Source: Metallyticus violacea
Lineage: Eukaryota; Arthropoda; Insecta; Mantodea; Metallyticidae
Reading direction: 5' to 3'
DNA length: 64,000 bases
NCBI GenBank assembly: GCA_030762175.1
Contig: CM060843.1
Location: 119,156,869-119,220,868, forward strand
Shown: one piece after another, positions 60,907 through 64,000 of the stretch
Position numbering within the stretch: position 1 is the stretch's first letter
Layout of the letters: each line of letters opens with the position of its first letter
Position numbers and translations under genes: made by a program
Notes under the pieces: model-generated
What the model saw: the letters and a program-made list of their open reading frames with translations, nothing else
Databases searched by the model: none
What the model was told of the DNA's origin: nothing

Positions 60907-63425
60907 TATATTGCTGAACCTACCCTCATATATTGCTGGCTAATCCTGGTTCCATTATGCTCAGAAGATATTTAAATTTCTAGCACTAAAAGCAGAATGA
61001 AGAAAAATGAAATTATGTTGACACTGGACTATCGATAACAGGTTGTAGGGGTATAGTAGATTACGAGTTACATACCACCGTCTCTCCTTACGCCTGTCAC
61101 TCACTACTTGTATAACTATGAGCTTATATCATAGTTTGTGTCTATGCTTTGTTTTGTGTTGTGTTGTACACAAATAATGTTTCGGCGCTATCGCTGTTAT
61201 TTTTGTTTCTTTCGTGTCATTTGCTATAATTCCGATTAATGGCAAAGTCAGAGAACACTTTATAGACATATTTCGAGCATTGCCAAGTGAACTCTTTGAA
61301 GCCAAACTCGTCCAGAACAATACTTACCTTTGAAAATATGAATTCTGCTATAACAAATGTAAACAACAAATTTTGCGACAATTTTTAACTTTATAATGGA
61401 ATAATGTTCAGTGACGATGAAAAAAAAAATAATTCATCTGAGTAGTAACATCAGGGCTATCCAACGTTCGTCTCATCTCGGGGACATTTGCATGATAACA
61501 AGGTCATAATTTCACTATTTCGACACTACTGCTACCGATACTACGACAACGATTAATAACTCAAAACGTATTTCACAAGCTCACAAATAATATTGAATAT
61601 TCGCCTGAAAGCAACAAAACTAGGCAACATTCTTATTGTAAGACTGCTATAAATCGTTTGTTCATTGTTTGAGGCACAGCTTTGTTGGGATTATAATTAT
61701 TTTGAGGGCATATTGTGTATCCAGATAAGACTCGTAGTGTTGATACAACTTCATAACATAAATAAAATCCTATGCAAAAACAAAATTCTTCCAGAAAAGT
61801 TAGAAAGTGAATTTTAGGAAAATTCTCTGATGTTCCTGCTCTACACACAAATATTGTGCTTCATCCCATGAAAAACGGTATCTTTTTTCTAGAAGAGGCA
61901 AACATCAATCACCACGAGGAGAAACTTGACGGCATTAAAGAAAGGAAAACACTACGAAAACTTGCACAGAAAACGGAATTCAGCAAACACGAGCTTGGAA
62001 GTTACTAAACTTTTATAATTAAAACCGTATAAGGTAAATAAATGTTCGGTAATTTCCACGTGATAAAGTAAGCAGTATGGAATCCTGTGAATGAGCTTTG
62101 AATAATATAGTATTCCCACAATTAAATAATATTTAATTTTCTTCACTGACAGAATAGATTTTAATGACTTAGGCTTTAAACGCCATAGAATATTCAATGT
62201 CGAAGTGCAGAGGTAAGCTCAGGATATAGTGCGTTTTAATACTTAATAATAAAGCTAATATTTTATGACAAACGCAAAGAGTTACTGACCTACTTTATTA
62301 ACTAGCATTGAACTTTTTAACAAAACTCTGCTATAGCTTATGATTTTAATGCATTATTTTATGTGAGAAATTATAGTCAGTGTATTCGCCAAAGTTTATT
62401 GAATGCGTTTATTTTATATTTGGAAGTGTTTAAAAATAAAGATTATAGGTATAACCCACATACACTGGGAGAGAAAAACAAATTTAGAAATTGCAACTGT
62501 TTAAGAAAAATAAAATAATGCATTCGAATGCAACTTTTCTTAAAATTTATGAAAAATGTGGGACGATAAGTTGGGGACAGTTTCAACATCTTCTGTGAAA
62601 ATTATAGATATCATGTTTTATATTTTAGTTAAAATAAATTTTAATTTTAATTAAAAGAAGGCTATGTACTTAACTTGAGCGTTACATTATTTAATTCCGC
62701 TGGCACGCTTCCAACCTCTTCACGCACAAAAACCTCGCGAAGGCAATATAGTAGTTTATATTTACGCGATTCAAAATCACGTTACTTTTAGGTACGGCCA
62801 TGCCTTTAGATATTATATAGTGAAATGCCAGATATACAGAAATAATAATGCGTTTTGATGCATTCATGAAGCGATATGTTTTATATCTTCAAGTAGTCTG
62901 CCGCTACACGACACTTTCATTTAACAAACAAGTGATTCTAATTTCATCTGCTGTATACCACTAATGACATTTTCCGTACTCTCCCCGGAAGAATTAAAAT
63001 TCTGAGAGAAACTCTGGACAGTGATGGAGTGCATTGTGTCCATAAATAACGGCGCGCTGCCATAACAAGCAAATGTACAGAACCGAGAGCGGTAATGTTT
63101 TTCTAAATGTTACAGGATGAATGGGCTCTATAGCTCTGAGTAGCAGCGGATGTTTCAGATAATCTTTTTCCTATGTAGCCTACTTTCTATCAGTGCAACA
63201 TTTAAAAAGCAAACGTTTTTCATCCAACCAACGGTTATTTTTGCTTTCATGTTGGAAATGTTTCTCACATTTCTGAAATAATTATGAATTCCTTACAATT
63301 ACGTTTTGACAAGTCTTAAAAGCGGAAGCTTAACAGTACAAAAGCGTATACATATATTTTTAGAGTGGACATAAAGTTTGACCCATTTTGATAAAATAAT
63401 GGTTTGCAGTAAACAATATTTATGT
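60907..63425. other. AT-rich non-coding DNA
   Basis: No feature recognised. Confidence 0.5.
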
Positions 63426-63482
63426 ACACACACGCACACACGCACACACACACACACATACACATATATATATATATATATA
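63426..63482. repeat. (CA)n(TA)n microsatellite
   Basis: Interrupted ACACAC run followed by a TA run. It forms the left border of the palindromic segment at 63527. Confidence 0.95.
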
Positions 63483-63526
63483 ATATAAAATAAAAATGAA
63501 GTAACACTATTAACGTTGTAACAAAT

Positions 63527-63607
63527 TAACAGCAGAAATGGATAAAACACCAAGAAAAAGATCTCAAGTGTGACTTTTTCTTAGTGTTTTATCCTTTTCT
63601 GCTGTTA
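63527..63607. repeat. Inverted repeat, 34-base arms and 13-base loop
   Basis: The left arm 63527-63560 begins TAACAGCAGAAATGGATAAA and the right arm 63574-63607 is its reverse complement at 32 of 34 positions; the loop is 63561-63573. TA-rich simple repeats flank both sides. It could be a very short MITE or, if transcribed, a hairpin RNA precursor; the sequence does not decide. Confidence 0.9.
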
Positions 63608-63624
63608 TAATTACTGTTAATTTA

Positions 63625-63667
63625 TATATATATATGTATATATATGTATATATATGTATATATATAC
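63625..63667. repeat. (TATATATG)n microsatellite
   Basis: Three clear repeats of an ATATGTAT unit within TA-rich DNA. Confidence 0.9.
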
Positions 63668-64000
63668 AATTTTATTTCAAATAACCGTCATTTATCTCAA
63701 AGTAATGTGTCATAAAGTTATAAAGTTTTGAAAAGATAAATGTTTTATTTTTATCTTTAATTTCGGACTATCTCTATAGAATTTCATTTATACGGGAACT
63801 TATAAACGACCTTTCTCAGTGCTCGAATGCGTGGTTTGATATATGCAGAGATACAAATATAATTTACTCCGAAATTTTAGATAGCATTTTGTACACTGTT
63901 GAGCATCTTCTCATTTTGCATTGGATGTGAATGAATTCTTGAACCCATAAGTTACCTGTTTTACAGGATTTGATCCTTTGGCTTTTTTCTTGGGAGAGTT
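63668..64000. other. AT-rich non-coding DNA
   Basis: No feature recognised up to the window edge. Confidence 0.5.

Overview
This window looks like nuclear DNA from an insect with a large, AT-rich, repeat-laden genome. The evidence is a two-exon protein gene of the arthropod kekkon type with a 12.7 kb intron, several tRNA-derived SINE families, decayed Tc1/mariner transposons and abundant microsatellites. A polyneopteran (cockroach, termite or stick-insect kind) would fit the intron size and repeat load, but that placement is a guess. Nothing here is bacterial, plasmid or organellar.

Only one protein-coding gene can be supported. Its coding exon 1 (18904-20720, +) encodes a signal peptide, a cysteine-flanked block of leucine-rich repeats, one immunoglobulin domain, one transmembrane helix and the start of a cytoplasmic tail. 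Coding exon 2 (33435-34836, +) encodes the rest of the tail. A GT donor at 20721 and an AG acceptor ending at 33434 join the two in phase, splitting one Arg codon, and give a 1072-residue protein. The architecture is that of the kekkon (kek) family of LRR-Ig transmembrane proteins; automatic pipelines often name such insect proteins LRRC24-like. The paralog cannot be fixed from this window.

Region by region: 1-18.77 kb is non-coding (upstream, or 5' intron) with SINE copies, a pair of mariner-like relics at 3.5-6.0 kb, a transposase C-terminus near 9.4 kb and simple repeats. 18.78-20.72 kb holds the 5' leader and coding exon 1. 20.72-33.43 kb is the intron, with a 14-copy 37-bp minisatellite, SINEs, a LINE 3' fragment and a broken Tc1 element. 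33.43-35.2 kb is coding exon 2 and the 3'UTR. 35.2-64 kb shows no convincing gene and carries SINEs (including a head-to-head inverted pair), three mariner-type relics, one with an internal deletion, and a 34-bp-arm hairpin.

Two SINE families dominate. SINE-A (tRNA-like head with a TCCTGGT acceptor-like start) has about ten copies; SINE-B (head with GGTTCGAATCC B box) has five. Several have target-site duplications that can be read directly, which defines their ends. I did not find an undescribed biological system. The best leads are the intron-retention potential and uORF of the kekkon gene, the inverted SINE pair, the near-perfect hairpin at 63.5 kb, the minisatellite, and the unclassified repeat shared by 7.2 kb and 56.4 kb.
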